64,000 nt of DNA. It comes from CAVUPF01 sp963743285. GTDB lineage: Bacteria > Actinomycetota > Thermoleophilia > Solirubrobacterales > 70-9. The notes beneath the pieces were generated by a model. That model did not search any database. It saw only the letters and a list, made by a program, of their open reading frames with translations, and had not been told where the DNA came from. A program made the position numbers and the translations under genes. Shown here piece by piece: positions 7,832-17,131 of the stretch; the first letter of the stretch is position 1, and each line of letters opens with the position of its first letter. The DNA is taken from contig CAVUPF010000004.1 of assembly GCA_963743285.1 (NCBI GenBank), forward strand, positions 62,001 to 126,000, in the 5' to 3' direction.

Positions 7832-10800
7832 GTGAGCGTCCCCTCCGCCGTCCACCTGCACGCCCACAGCGAGTACTCGCTGCTCGATGGCGCCTGCAAG
7901 ATCGAGGCGATGGCGGCGCGGGCGGCAGAGCTCGGCCAGCCGGCCCTGGGCCTCACCGATCATGGCGTGATGAACGGGGCGGTCGACCTCTACAAGGCCT
8001 GCCACCAGCACGGGATCAAGCCGATCGTCGGCCTCGAGGCCTACTTCGTCGATGATCGCCATGCGATCAAGGAGCAGGCCCGCTACGAGCGCAATCACCT
8101 CACCCTGCTGGCGGAGAGCAACACCGGCTTCGCCAACCTGGTGAAGCTCACCTCGGCCGGCTTCCTGGAGGGGTTCTCACGCGGCAAGGCCAACGTCGAC
8201 ATCGATCTGCTCGCCGCCCACGCCGAGGGAGTGATCGTCCTGACCGGCTGCCTGCAGTCGCGCTTCTGCCGCCGCCTGGTCGAGGAGCGCCACGACGATG
8301 CCCGCGCCCACCTCGACGACCTGGTCCAGGCCTTCGGCGCCGAGCAGGTCTACTTCGAGGTGCAAAAGAACCGGATCGCCGAGCAGGACAAGGCCAACGA
8401 GGGAATCGTCCGCTTCGCCCGCGAGCTGGGGCGCCCTCTGGTCGGCACCGCCGATGTCCACTACCTGCGCCGTGAGGACTTCGACAACCACGCGGCGCTG
8501 CTCTGCGTGCAGACCAAGTCGACCCTGGAGGCGCCGAAGCTCAGCTTCGACACCAACGAGTTCTTCCTGAAGAGCAACGAGGAGATGGTCGAATCCTTCG
8601 CCGAGTGGCCCGACGCGGTACCGAGCACGCTGGAGATCGCCGAGCGCTGCGAGTTGAAGATCGAGCTGGGCAAGCTGCTGCTGCCTCGCTACCCGACCCC
8701 CGACGGCTCCGAGCCGGAGGCGATGCTGCGACGGATCGCCACCGAGGGCCTGAGCGCCCGCTACGGTGACCCGGTGCCGGCCGCGGCGGTGGAGCGGCTG
8801 GAGTTCGAGTTGGCGGTGGTCGAGGAGATGGGCTTCTCCTCCTATTTCCTGATCGTTTGGGACTTCGTCCGCTTCGCCAAGGAGAGCGGGATCGCGGTTG
8901 GGCCGGGGCGTGGCTCGGCGGCGGGCTCGATCGTCGCCTACGGCCTCAACATCACCGACATCGATCCGCTCGCCCACGACCTGCTCTTCGAGCGCTTCCT
9001 CAACCCGGGCCGCAAATCGATGCCGGACATCGATATCGACTTCTCGGTCCGCGGCCGCGAGCGGATGATCCGCTACGTCGCCGAGAAATACGGCCGCGAA
9101 TCGGTCGCCCAGATCATCACCTTCGGCACGATGGCGCCACGCGCCGCGACCCGCGATGCCGCCCGCGTGCTCGGCTTCGACTACGGCACGGGCGATCGCC
9201 TCGCGAAGCAGATCCCGGAGCCGATCCAGGGCCGCAATCCGTCCTTCGAGGACTGCCTGAGGCCTGGCCAGGAGCTGCGCAAGACCTACGACTCCGAGCC
9301 AGACGCGAAGCGGATCATCGACGTTGCCCAGGGCCTGGAGGGGATCATCCGCAACAACTCGATCCACGCCGCTGCGGTGGTGATCGCCGATCGGCCTCTA
9401 CAGGAGATCGTCCCACTCCAGCTCGCCGAGGATCGCAGCTCCCCCGCGGTCGGCAGCAACGGGAACGGCGGCGGGTCGGGCAAGTCAGAGCGCCAGTACA
9501 AGATCGTCACCCAGTACTCGATGGGGCCGATCGAGGAGATGGGGTTGCTGAAGATGGACTTCCTCGGACTCCGCAACCTCGACGTGATCGAGGACGCGAT
9601 CGAGATCATCCAACGCTCGCGCGGAGAGACGATCGATATGGAGACGATTCCGATCGACGACGCCAGGACCTACGAGATGCTCGCCGGCGGCGATTCGACC
9701 GGGGTCTTCCAGTTCGAGTCCGAGGGGATGCGAGAGGCGCTGCGAAGGGTCGGCCCGACCGAGTTCACCGACCTGGTCGCACTTGGCGCCCTGTACAGAC
9801 CCGGCGCGATGGCGTACATCCCGGCCTACGCGATGGGGAAGCGCGACCCCTCGACGGTCCGCTACCCCGACGAGCGGTTGCGGGCGATCACCGAGGAGAC
9901 CCACGGCTGCGTCATCTACCAGGAGCAGCTGATGGAGATCTCGCGCTCGATGGCCGGATTCTCGGGCGCCCAGGCGGATGACCTGCGCAAGGCGATCGGC
10001 AAGAAGAAGCGCGACATGATGGCGACGATGAAGGACAAGTTCATGGCGGGCCTGAAGGAATCTGGGACCGCCCCGAACGTCGCCAAGGACCTCTGGAAGC
10101 TCAACGAAGCGGCGGCCGACTACTCCTTCAACAAGTCCCACGCCGCCTGTTACGCGCTGATCTCCTACCGAACCGCCTACCTCAAGGCCAACTACCCGGC
10201 CGAGTACATGGCGGCGGTGATCTCCTCGGTGATGAGCACCAAAGACAAGGTGCCGTTCTTCGTCAACCGCTGCGCGGAGATGGGGATCGAGGTGCTACCG
10301 CCCGATGTCAACTCCTCTGACCACAGCTTCGTCGTCAACGAGAAGGCGATTCGCTTCGGACTTGACGCCGTCAAGAACGTCGGCTACGCGGCGGTCGAGG
10401 CGATCCTGCGGGCGCGCGAAGACGGTGAGATCGGCTCGATCTGGGACTTCTGCGAGCGGGTCGATTCGCGCGCCGTCAACAAGCGGGCGATCGAATGCCT
10501 GATCAAGTGCGGCGCCCTCGACTCGACCGGGGCGACCCGCAGGGGCATGCTGGAGGCGCTGCCAGCGGCTCAATCGGCGGGCCAAAAGGCGCAGGAGGAC
10601 GCTCAGATGGGCCAGGGCTCGATCTTCGACTTCGGCGATGACGATGGGGGAGGGGTGGCTCAGAGCCAGGCTCACCACCGCCCACCGATCTCCGCCGCCG
10701 AGTTCGACCGGGCCGAGCTGCTGGCGATCGAGAAGGAGACCCTGGGGACCTACCTCTCATCGCATCCCCTGGCCGAAGTCGGAGCCGCCCTGCGGGCCAG

Positions 10801-11371
10801 GGTCGACTGCAGCTTGGCCGAGCTGGGCGGCAAGCCCGACGGCGCCTGGGTGACGGTCGGCGGGATCATCGTCGACTGCAAGAAGATCCGCACCAAGAGC
10901 GGCACCCAGATGATGTTCGCGACCCTTGACGACGTCGAGGGCCAAGTCGAGTTGCTGGTCTTCAAGGCCGACGAGTCCGAGAGCGCTGCGGTGATCGCCC
11001 CCGACGCGATCGTCTTGGTCCGCGGCCGCCTCGACCACAAAGATCGCGGCGAGACCAAGCTCGTCGTCCAGGAGGCTCAGCGCTTTGAGCCCGACGGCGA
11101 GGAGGTCGCCCGCGCCCAGCGGATCGCCAGCGCTCCGTCGGAGCCGCTGAAGCTGACGATCGACGCAGCCCAGCTCAACCCTGGCCTCCTCGAGGAACTA
11201 AAGGCTATCTTTGAACACCACCAGGGCGAGGCCTTCGTGCATCTCGCGATCCGGACCAGGGCCGGGAAGTCGAAAGAGATGAAGCTCGGCAACGGCTACC
11301 GGGTCAACCCCTCAAGCGGGCTGCGGGCGGAGCTGGGCCACATCCTGGGCATGGAAGCGATGGCGGCCTAA
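7832..11371 (+). CDS. dnaE: DNA polymerase III alpha subunit
   Basis: Replicative polymerase, 1179 residues, GTG start. The N-terminal PHP domain begins HLHAHSEYSLLDGA. The palm has PGRGSAAGSIVAY and the catalytic acidic motif PDIDIDF (Asp399, Asp401, Asp403). It continues with AQIITFGTMAPRAATRD, a tandem helix-hairpin-helix region, and an OB-fold domain (VTVGGIIVDCKKIRTKSG) near residue 1010. It is a complete DnaE1-type protein without intein. PHP metal-site residues look conserved, so proofreading by PHP is possible but not demonstrated. It begins about 97 nt after the previous gene. Confidence 0.96.
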   Translation: MSVPSAVHLHAHSEYSLLDGACKIEAMAARAAELGQPALGLTDHGVMNGAVDLYKACHQHGIKPIVGLEAYFVDDRHAIKEQARYERNHLTLLAESNTGFANLVKLTSAGFLEGFSRGKANVDIDLLAAHAEGVIVLTGCLQSRFCRRLVEERHDDARAHLDDLVQAFGAEQVYFEVQKNRIAEQDKANEGIVRFARELGRPLVGTADVHYLRREDFDNHAALLCVQTKSTLEAPKLSFDTNEFFLKSNEEMVESFAEWPDAVPSTLEIAERCELKIELGKLLLPRYPTPDGSEPEAMLRRIATEGLSARYGDPVPAAAVERLEFELAVVEEMGFSSYFLIVWDFVRFAKESGIAVGPGRGSAAGSIVAYGLNITDIDPLAHDLLFERFLNPGRKSMPDIDIDFSVRGRERMIRYVAEKYGRESVAQIITFGTMAPRAATRDAARVLGFDYGTGDRLAKQIPEPIQGRNPSFEDCLRPGQELRKTYDSEPDAKRIIDVAQGLEGIIRNNSIHAAAVVIADRPLQEIVPLQLAEDRSSPAVGSNGNGGGSGKSERQYKIVTQYSMGPIEEMGLLKMDFLGLRNLDVIEDAIEIIQRSRGETIDMETIPIDDARTYEMLAGGDSTGVFQFESEGMREALRRVGPTEFTDLVALGALYRPGAMAYIPAYAMGKRDPSTVRYPDERLRAITEETHGCVIYQEQLMEISRSMAGFSGAQADDLRKAIGKKKRDMMATMKDKFMAGLKESGTAPNVAKDLWKLNEAAADYSFNKSHAACYALISYRTAYLKANYPAEYMAAVISSVMSTKDKVPFFVNRCAEMGIEVLPPDVNSSDHSFVVNEKAIRFGLDAVKNVGYAAVEAILRAREDGEIGSIWDFCERVDSRAVNKRAIECLIKCGALDSTGATRRGMLEALPAAQSAGQKAQEDAQMGQGSIFDFGDDDGGGVAQSQAHHRPPISAAEFDRAELLAIEKETLGTYLSSHPLAEVGAALRARVDCSLAELGGKPDGAWVTVGGIIVDCKKIRTKSGTQMMFATLDDVEGQVELLVFKADESESAAVIAPDAIVLVRGRLDHKDRGETKLVVQEAQRFEPDGEEVARAQRIASAPSEPLKLTIDAAQLNPGLLEELKAIFEHHQGEAFVHLAIRTRAGKSKEMKLGNGYRVNPSSGLRAELGHILGMEAMAA

Positions 11372-11398
11372 CCCTCCGCGTCCGACGCTCTCGGCGCC

Positions 11399-11404
11399 TA
11401 CACT
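11399..11404 (+). promoter_or_regulatory. putative -10 box TACACT
   Basis: TACACT ends 8 nt before the ATG at 11413, matching the TANNNT-to-start spacing seen before other genes in the window. It suggests a leaderless transcript for the Cys-rich ORF. Confidence 0.35.
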
Positions 11405-11412
11405 AACCTGAA

Positions 11413-11802
11413 ATGGCCACGCGCCAGCGAGAGGAGCAGGCAGCACGGGCCGGTGAGTGTCGGCAGTGCCGCTCATTCTGCGACAAGCTGATCGAGCCCC
11501 GCGGCTGCGTCGAGATGCGCTGTCGCTTCCTCTACAGCTACGTCGACATGTTGAGCGGCGACCAGTACGTGGGTTGCATGCAGGAGGTCTTCGGGGCCGA
11601 GATCGAGTTGGGCGCCGTCCTGCAGGCGGGCGGCTTCGGCGGGGTGAAGATGACCGGCGAGCCGCTGCCCCACTGCCAGTTCTCTGTCGAGCGGGCCTAC
11701 GAGGGGGACGGTCCCGCCTACGGCTGCGTCAACCCCCGCTTCTTCGACTGCACCGACGAGGGTCCCGAGGGTCTGCGCGCCTTTGACCTGCGTGACGTCT
11801 GA
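11413..11802 (+). CDS. hypothetical cysteine-rich protein
   Basis: 129 residues with nine cysteines (16, 19, 23, 32, 37, 55, 88, 105, 113), including a CxxCxxxC cluster near the N terminus. There is no signal peptide or membrane segment, so it is probably cytosolic, where clustered cysteines usually bind zinc or an iron-sulfur cluster. No family is recognised. It has its own likely promoter and stands between dnaE and an acyl-CoA dehydrogenase gene, with no obvious functional link to either. Confidence 0.65.
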   Translation: MATRQREEQAARAGECRQCRSFCDKLIEPRGCVEMRCRFLYSYVDMLSGDQYVGCMQEVFGAEIELGAVLQAGGFGGVKMTGEPLPHCQFSVERAYEGDGPAYGCVNPRFFDCTDEGPEGLRAFDLRDV

Positions 11803-11812
11803 CTTTGCGTCC

Positions 11813-11841
11813 TTAAACAACGACATCGTTTCGTGTAGTAT
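11813..11841 (+). promoter_or_regulatory. putative sigma-70-type promoter
   Basis: TTAAAC (11813-11818) and TAGTAT (11836-11841) are separated by 17 bp. The start codon at 11851 follows the -10 by 9 nt, so the mRNA would be near-leaderless. A 12-bp inverted repeat (AACGA-CA-TCGTT) lies in the spacer and could be an operator. Confidence 0.45.
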
Positions 11842-11850
11842 CGCTCCCGA

Positions 11851-13143
11851 ATGGCTGAGACAGCGGCGGCGTATGCGGAGCGGGTGCTGGCTGAGGTAAC
11901 CGGAGCCGATGGCGCGGCAGAAGTTGCCGGCCCCAGCTTCACCCTTGAGCTAAACCAAGACCAAAAGGACATCCGCGATTGGGTGCACGGCTTCGCCGAG
12001 GAGGTAGTCCGACCGGCCGCCGCAGAGTGGGACGAGCGCGAGGAGACGCCGTGGCCGGTGATCCAGGAGGCCGCCAAGATCGGCCTTTACGGGTTCGAGG
12101 CTCTGGCCCAGTTCTGGGCTGATGAGACCGGTCTGACGCTGCCGCTCGCCAACGAGGAGCTGTTCTGGGGCGATGCCGGGATCGGCATGGGGATCATGGG
12201 GACTTCACTCGCCGTCGCCGCGATCTTCGGGCAGGGGACGCCAGAGCAGATGGGTGAATGGATCCCGCAGTGCTTCGGCAGCGCCGACGACGTCAAGCTC
12301 GGGGCCTTCTGTGCCTCTGAGCCCGACGCCGGCTCCGACGTCTCGGCGATCCGCACCACTGCCCGCTATGAGGAGGCCAGCGACGAGTGGGTGATCAACG
12401 GCCAGAAGGCCTGGGCGACCAACGGCGGCATCGCCAACGTCCACGTGGTGATCGCCTCGGTTGACCGCGAGCTGGGAGCGCGCGGGCACGCAGCCTTCGT
12501 CATCCCCCCGAAGACGAAGGGCTGTGAGCAGGGCGCCAAGGTGAAGAAGCACGGCCTGCGTGCCTCTCACACCGCCGACGTCCACCTCGACGATTGCCGC
12601 ATCCCGGGCTCCTGTCTGCTGGGTGGAAAAGAGAGGCTCGACGAACGCCTCGCCCGGGTCCGCGAGGGCAAGAAAGCCAAATCACAGGCAGCGATGCAGA
12701 CCTTCGAGTCGAGTCGACCGACGGTCGGCGCCCAAGCGCTCGGCATCGCCCGCGCCGCCTATGAGTACGCGCTCGAGTACGCCAAGCAGCGGCGCCAGTT
12801 CGGCCGGGCGATCGTCGAGAACCAGTCGATCGCCTTTGCCCTCGCCGACATGAAGCTGGAGATCGACGCGGCTCGGCTGCTGGTCTGGCGCGCCGCCTGG
12901 ATGGGGCGCTCGGGCCAGACCTTCGAGAACGCCGAGGGCTCGATGTCGAAGTTGAAGGCAGGCGAGGTGGCGGTCTGGGCGACGGAGCGGGCGATCCAGA
13001 TCCTCGGCGGCAACGGATACGCCCGCGAGTTCCCGGTCGAGCGGATGCACCGCGACGCAAAGATCTACACGATCTTCGAGGGCACTTCTGAGATCCAGCG
13101 CCTTGTCATCTCGCGTGCGATCTCTGGCGTCCACGTCAAGTAG
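11851..13143 (+). CDS. acyl-CoA dehydrogenase
   Basis: FAD-dependent acyl-CoA dehydrogenase, 430 residues. It has the N-terminal helical domain (LNQDQKDIRDWVHGFAEEVV) and the flavin-binding beta domain with ASEPDAGSDVSAIRT. The C-terminal domain carries QILGGNGYAREFPVERMHRD and the IFEGTSEIQRLVISR signature. The likely role is fatty-acid beta-oxidation or branched acyl-CoA oxidation; chain specificity cannot be told. It is monocistronic: the downstream 0.5 kb is transposon debris. Confidence 0.92.
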   Translation: MAETAAAYAERVLAEVTGADGAAEVAGPSFTLELNQDQKDIRDWVHGFAEEVVRPAAAEWDEREETPWPVIQEAAKIGLYGFEALAQFWADETGLTLPLANEELFWGDAGIGMGIMGTSLAVAAIFGQGTPEQMGEWIPQCFGSADDVKLGAFCASEPDAGSDVSAIRTTARYEEASDEWVINGQKAWATNGGIANVHVVIASVDRELGARGHAAFVIPPKTKGCEQGAKVKKHGLRASHTADVHLDDCRIPGSCLLGGKERLDERLARVREGKKAKSQAAMQTFESSRPTVGAQALGIARAAYEYALEYAKQRRQFGRAIVENQSIAFALADMKLEIDAARLLVWRAAWMGRSGQTFENAEGSMSKLKAGEVAVWATERAIQILGGNGYAREFPVERMHRDAKIYTIFEGTSEIQRLVISRAISGVHVK

Positions 13144-13151
13144 AAGCTGAG

Positions 13152-13663
13152 TCCAACCGCAAGTCCAAAGAGGGCGCTCAGCACCCCGACCGCGACGCGC
13201 AGTTTCGCGCACATCAACGCCACGGCGAAGGCCGCGATCGCCGCCGATCAGCCGGTGATCAGCGTCGACACCAAGAAGAAGGAGCTGGTCGGGGACTTCA
13301 AGAACGGCGGGCGCGAGTGGCGACCCAAGGGCTCACCGGAGCTGGTCGCACCCACGACTTCAAGGACCCGGAGCTCGGCAAGGCGATCCCCTACGGGATC
13401 TACGATCTCGCCGATGACGCGGGCTGGGTGAACGTCGGGATCGACCACGACACCGCCGCAGTTCGCGGTCGCCTCGATCGCGAGCTGGTGGGAGCACCTC
13501 GGGCGCGAAGCGCTACCCAAACGCCAGCACGTCTGACGATCACCGCCGACTGCGGCGGCTCAAACGGCAACCGCACCCGCCTATGGAAGGTGGAGCTGCA
13601 GAAGCTTCGCCGATCAGACCGGGCCTGCAGATCCAGGTCTGCCACTTCCCGCCCGGCACCTAA
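13152..13663 (+). pseudogene. decayed ISAzo13-type (Rhodopirellula family) transposase
   Basis: Fragments of one transposase appear in order but in changing frames: NRKSKEGAQHPDRDAQF (from 13155), then AHINATAKAAIAADQPVISV with DTKKKELVGDFKNGG, then HDFKDPELGKAIPYGIYDL and NVGIDHDTAA, then FAVASIASWWEHLGRE, TITADCGGSNGNR, LWKVELQKL and QIQVCHFPPGT. These match the DDE transposase family of ISAzo13 elements from memory of the family. At least five frameshifts and missing ends make it non-functional. It starts only about 8 bp after the acyl-CoA dehydrogenase stop. No terminal inverted repeats were identified. Confidence 0.75.
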
Positions 13664-13710
13664 CTGGCGAGGGCCGCCGCTCGGCAGGCCCCCATCCCCC
13701 CATCGCCTTC

Positions 13711-14571
13711 CTACTCTCGCTCCGCCAGCCCTTCCCGCCGCAGACGCTTCGCCGCGCGGACTTCTGACCTGTCGGGCCCTTTCTTGTGCGGCCCGGGGGT
13801 CTCCAGAGTCGCCGGCAGCCCCTCGAAGCGGGGCTCGGAGAGGAAGGCTGCGAGGCCTCGCTTGCCCATCTCGCCGTGACCGATGTTGGCGTGGCGGTCG
13901 CGGCAGGAGCCGAGTGCGGCGGCGGCGTCGTTGACGTGGACGCAGCGCAGCCGCGCCAGGCCGACCTTCCTTTCCGCCTCATCGAGCACCGCCGCCAGGC
14001 GCACCCCGTCGGTGATGTCGTAGCCCTGCACGAAGAGATGGCAGGAGTCGAGGCAGAGGCCGAGGCGCTCGCCGCCCCCCGCGAGCTCGATCAGCTCTGC
14101 GGTCTGGTCGAAGTCGCGGCCCAGCAGGCCCTTGTGACCAGCTGTCTGCTCGAGTAGCAGCGGACATCCCTCGCTGTCCTTCAGAGCCGCTGCGATCACC
14201 TTCGCCGCCCGCTTCATCGAGGGGCCGAGCGGCTCGCCTTTCTGTGCCCCGGGGTGCAGGACGACGCCCTGCGCCGCGATCCCATCGCCGATCCGCAGCG
14301 CGTGGGTGAGTGAGTTCAGTGACTTCTTCCGCAGTTCGGCGTCCTTGGTCGCGCAGTTGATCAGATAAACGGCGTGGATCACCACCGCCTGCACCGGTGA
14401 GTCGTCCATCGCCTCGCGGAAGCCTGCGAAGTCATCCTCGCCATATTGGGTGGGCCTCCACATCCGCGGGCTCTGGTGGAAGATCTGGATCGATTCACAG
14501 TCGAGCTCGGTGCCGTGCTCGATCGCCCGCTCCAGACCCCCCGCTGTGGAAACATGCGCCCCGACCAACAT
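13711..14571 (-). CDS. nfo: deoxyribonuclease IV (AP endonuclease)
   Basis: Endonuclease IV family TIM-barrel enzyme cleaving 5' of abasic sites. The 286-residue product has all expected metal ligands: His66, His106, Glu141, Asp175, His178, His212, Asp225, His227 and Glu257. The ATG at 14571 is the only start fitting the conserved N terminus MLVGAHVS. It shares the palindromic CATG (14569-14572) with the divergent gltX start. A GGAGGT-like ribosome site lies 11 nt upstream, inside gltX. Confidence 0.93.
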   Translation of the reverse strand: MLVGAHVSTAGGLERAIEHGTELDCESIQIFHQSPRMWRPTQYGEDDFAGFREAMDDSPVQAVVIHAVYLINCATKDAELRKKSLNSLTHALRIGDGIAAQGVVLHPGAQKGEPLGPSMKRAAKVIAAALKDSEGCPLLLEQTAGHKGLLGRDFDQTAELIELAGGGERLGLCLDSCHLFVQGYDITDGVRLAAVLDEAERKVGLARLRCVHVNDAAAALGSCRDRHANIGHGEMGKRGLAAFLSEPRFEGLPATLETPGPHKKGPDRSEVRAAKRLRREGLAERE

Positions 14572-15946
14572 GGGTGACGAAGACCTCCGATTCAGGTTTG
14601 CCCCCTCGCCGACCGGTGCGCTGCATATCGGCGGGGCGAGGACGGCACTCTACAACTGGCTCGCTGCTCGCCACGGCGGCGGCAAGCTGGTGCTTCGGAT
14701 CGAGGACACGGACCGCGAGCGCTCCACGCCTGAGCACGTCGAGCAGATCCTCGACGTGCTGCGTTGGCTCGCGCTGGACTGGGACGAGGGGCCGATCTCC
14801 CAGGCCTCACGAGCCGCCAGCCACGCGGCCGCGCTAGGACGCCTGCTCGACTCGGGCGCCGCCTACCGCGACCCCGCGACCGCCAAAGACGTCGAGGCAT
14901 GGAAGGCCGAGCACGGGGTCGAGCGCGGCTATCGGGGCGAGCCGAGCGAGCAGCCTGGCGCCGCCATCCGCCTGCGCGTTCCCGACCACGGTGAGACCGT
15001 GGTAGACGACCTGATCCGCGGCCCCGTCGCCTTCCCCAACCGCAACTATGACGACTTCGTCATCGCCCGCGCCGATGGCTCAGTCCTCTACAACTTCGCG
15101 GTCGCCGTCGATGACGCCGAGATGGGGATCACCGACGTGGTGCGCGGCGATGACCACCTCTCCAATACACCGAAGCAGCTGCTGGTCCTGAGCGCCCTCG
15201 GCCACCAGCCGCCGCGCTACGCGCACCTGCCGTTGCTGCACGGCCCCGACGGCAAGAAGCTATCCAAGCGCCACGGTGCCGCCTCTGCCCAGGAGCTACG
15301 CGATGCGGGCTACCTGCCGGCGGCGGTCCGCAACTACCTGGCGCTGCTCGGCTGGGGCACCGGCGACGACACAACCTTGATGTCAACCGAGGAGTTGGTT
15401 GAGCGCTTCCAGGTGAAGGACGTGGGCAGGGCGTCGGCGATCTTCGACGAGCGCAAGTTGCGCTGGATCAACGGCCGCTTCATGCGGGAGATGCCGCTCA
15501 GTGAGTACACGGCCGCCGTTGCCCGCCACCTCCACCGCCAGCCCGACGAGCGACTCCGTGCGGCTTGTGAGATCGCTCAGGATAAAGCGCAGACACTGGA
15601 GGAGGTCTGGCCGCTGATCCGCTTCCTCTTCGAGCCGCCGCTCGAGGACCCAGAGGCCTGGGAGAAGACGATGAAGGAGGGCGCGCGGGGCCTGCTCGAG
15701 GCGGCGCGCGAGGCGCTCACCGGGGCGCAGAGCTTCGACGCCGAGGGGGTCGAGGCGGCGCTATCGCCGTTGCCGGATCGCCTCGCGGTTAAGCCAGGCA
15801 AACTCTACCAGCCAATCAGGGTGGCGATCACCGGCGGCACCGTCTCGCCAGGCATCTTCGAGTCGCTGGCGGTGCTGGGCCGCGGGGAGGCGATGGCCAG
15901 GATCGGCACGGCGATCGAGCGCCTCGCCGATCGCGCTCAGCGTTAG
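14570..15946 (+). CDS. gltX: glutamyl-tRNA synthetase
   Basis: Class I synthetase, 458 residues. The HIGH-type motif is in FAPSPTGALHIGGAR (about residues 10-24) and the KMSKS-type motif in KKLSKRHG. The ATG at 14570 places the conserved FAPSPTG near the N terminus; a longer open frame upstream is antisense to nfo and rejected. No ribosome site is evident upstream, so leaderless translation is likely. With gatCAB in this window, the enzyme may be non-discriminating and also charge tRNA-Gln. Confidence 0.93.
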   Translation: MGDEDLRFRFAPSPTGALHIGGARTALYNWLAARHGGGKLVLRIEDTDRERSTPEHVEQILDVLRWLALDWDEGPISQASRAASHAAALGRLLDSGAAYRDPATAKDVEAWKAEHGVERGYRGEPSEQPGAAIRLRVPDHGETVVDDLIRGPVAFPNRNYDDFVIARADGSVLYNFAVAVDDAEMGITDVVRGDDHLSNTPKQLLVLSALGHQPPRYAHLPLLHGPDGKKLSKRHGAASAQELRDAGYLPAAVRNYLALLGWGTGDDTTLMSTEELVERFQVKDVGRASAIFDERKLRWINGRFMREMPLSEYTAAVARHLHRQPDERLRAACEIAQDKAQTLEEVWPLIRFLFEPPLEDPEAWEKTMKEGARGLLEAAREALTGAQSFDAEGVEAALSPLPDRLAVKPGKLYQPIRVAITGGTVSPGIFESLAVLGRGEAMARIGTAIERLADRAQR

Positions 15947-16024
15947 CGGCCACACCGCGCAGCTCCTCACTTTTAGGGAGGCAAGGCTAAACCGAACGTC
16001 CTTGGTTGTCGATGAGCTTCGCGG

Positions 16025-17116
16025 ATGGCGCTAACCACCGCTCACACCAACGGCAAGGCTGCCGCGCACGATGTGCTGGCCAAGGACGGCGGCGCAAAGC
16101 CCGGCCCCGCACCCGGCAGTCGGCTTGCGGAGGCCTTCGAGGCGGTCGAGCGCTTCCCGGTGCTGATCGAGACCCGCGAGCGGGTGATCCGGGCAGCGAC
16201 TGCCGAGACCGCGCGGATCGGCGAGCTGGTCGAGGCGGTCGAGGCGGACGTCGGCTTGGCGATCGCGGTACTGCGCTTTGCAAACCGCAGCGGCCTGGCG
16301 CCCGGCGGCGTCGCCGGAGTGCCGGACGCGATCGACGTCTTGAAGCCCTCCGGCGTGCTGGCGATCGCCGGCACGGCCCCAAGCTTTGACTTCTTTGAGT
16401 CCAATGGCGGCTGGGAGCTGAAGCCGGAGCGCTTTCGCATCCACGCGCTGGCGACCCAGTGCGCCGCGGAGGAGATCGGCCGCGCCGTCGGCTGGGATGC
16501 GCGAGACGATTTGGCCGTGGCGGCGCTCGTCCACGACATCGGGCGCCTCGTGATCTCGCGCCTGCATCCCGGCTATAAGACCTTCTTTGACGCTGCCCTT
16601 CGCACACCTGAGCAAAGAGTGCGCGAAGAGCGTGATCAGCTCGGCATCGACCACGCGCTGGTAGGTGGAGTCCTCGCACGGCGCTGGAATTTTCCGCAGC
16701 GGCTGGCGGTCGCGATCGAGCGCCATCACGCCGAAGATGCCGACGGGCTGGCGGCGATGGTCGCGGTGGCCGACATGGTCGCCCACTACTCCCAGGGTGA
16801 GGCGGTCTCACCGGAGAGGCTGAGCGCGGCCGCCGAGCGGAGCGGCCTCGGCAGCGAGGGTCTACGCGAGATGCTCTACGAGCTTCCCTCTCGGCGTCAT
16901 GACCTCTCCCGGGTCAGCGAGCCCTGTCCCCTCTCCGCGCGCGAGCTAGACGTTCTCCGGCACCTCTCGGAGGGCATGGTCTACAAGCAGATCGCCGGAG
17001 AGATGCAGCTCTCGGTCTCGACGATCCGGACTCACCTGCACAACGTGTACGGGAAGATCGGGGCGGTGGACCGGGCGCAGGCGGTGCTCACCGCGCGTGA
17101 TCACGGCTGGATTTAG
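16025..17116 (+). CDS. HDOD-domain protein with C-terminal LuxR-type HTH
   Basis: 363 residues. Residues about 35-240 form an HDOD domain: FPVLIETRERVIRAA, LRFANRSG, and LVHDIGRL with an HD pair at His170-Asp171. Residues about 300-363 form a LuxR/GerE DNA-binding domain (LSARELDVLRHLSEG, STIRTHLHNVYGKIG). HDOD proteins act in signalling; here the output would be direct transcription control. The sensed signal and targets are unknown. It is convergent with another LuxR-type regulator only 15 bp away. An alternative ATG at 16006 is in another frame. Confidence 0.82.
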   Translation: MALTTAHTNGKAAAHDVLAKDGGAKPGPAPGSRLAEAFEAVERFPVLIETRERVIRAATAETARIGELVEAVEADVGLAIAVLRFANRSGLAPGGVAGVPDAIDVLKPSGVLAIAGTAPSFDFFESNGGWELKPERFRIHALATQCAAEEIGRAVGWDARDDLAVAALVHDIGRLVISRLHPGYKTFFDAALRTPEQRVREERDQLGIDHALVGGVLARRWNFPQRLAVAIERHHAEDADGLAAMVAVADMVAHYSQGEAVSPERLSAAAERSGLGSEGLREMLYELPSRRHDLSRVSEPCPLSARELDVLRHLSEGMVYKQIAGEMQLSVSTIRTHLHNVYGKIGAVDRAQAVLTARDHGWI

Positions 17117-17131
17117 CACCACGGCTGCCGG

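Noticed and set aside
8177..9367. 396-codon minus-strand frame inside dnaE
   Set aside because: Antisense to conserved polymerase motifs; Asp/Val/Leu-rich composition is a codon-bias shadow.
9400..9500. Possible intein or insertion in dnaE around the Gly/Ser-rich stretch
   Set aside because: It is a short linker; no splicing motifs and the protein length is normal.
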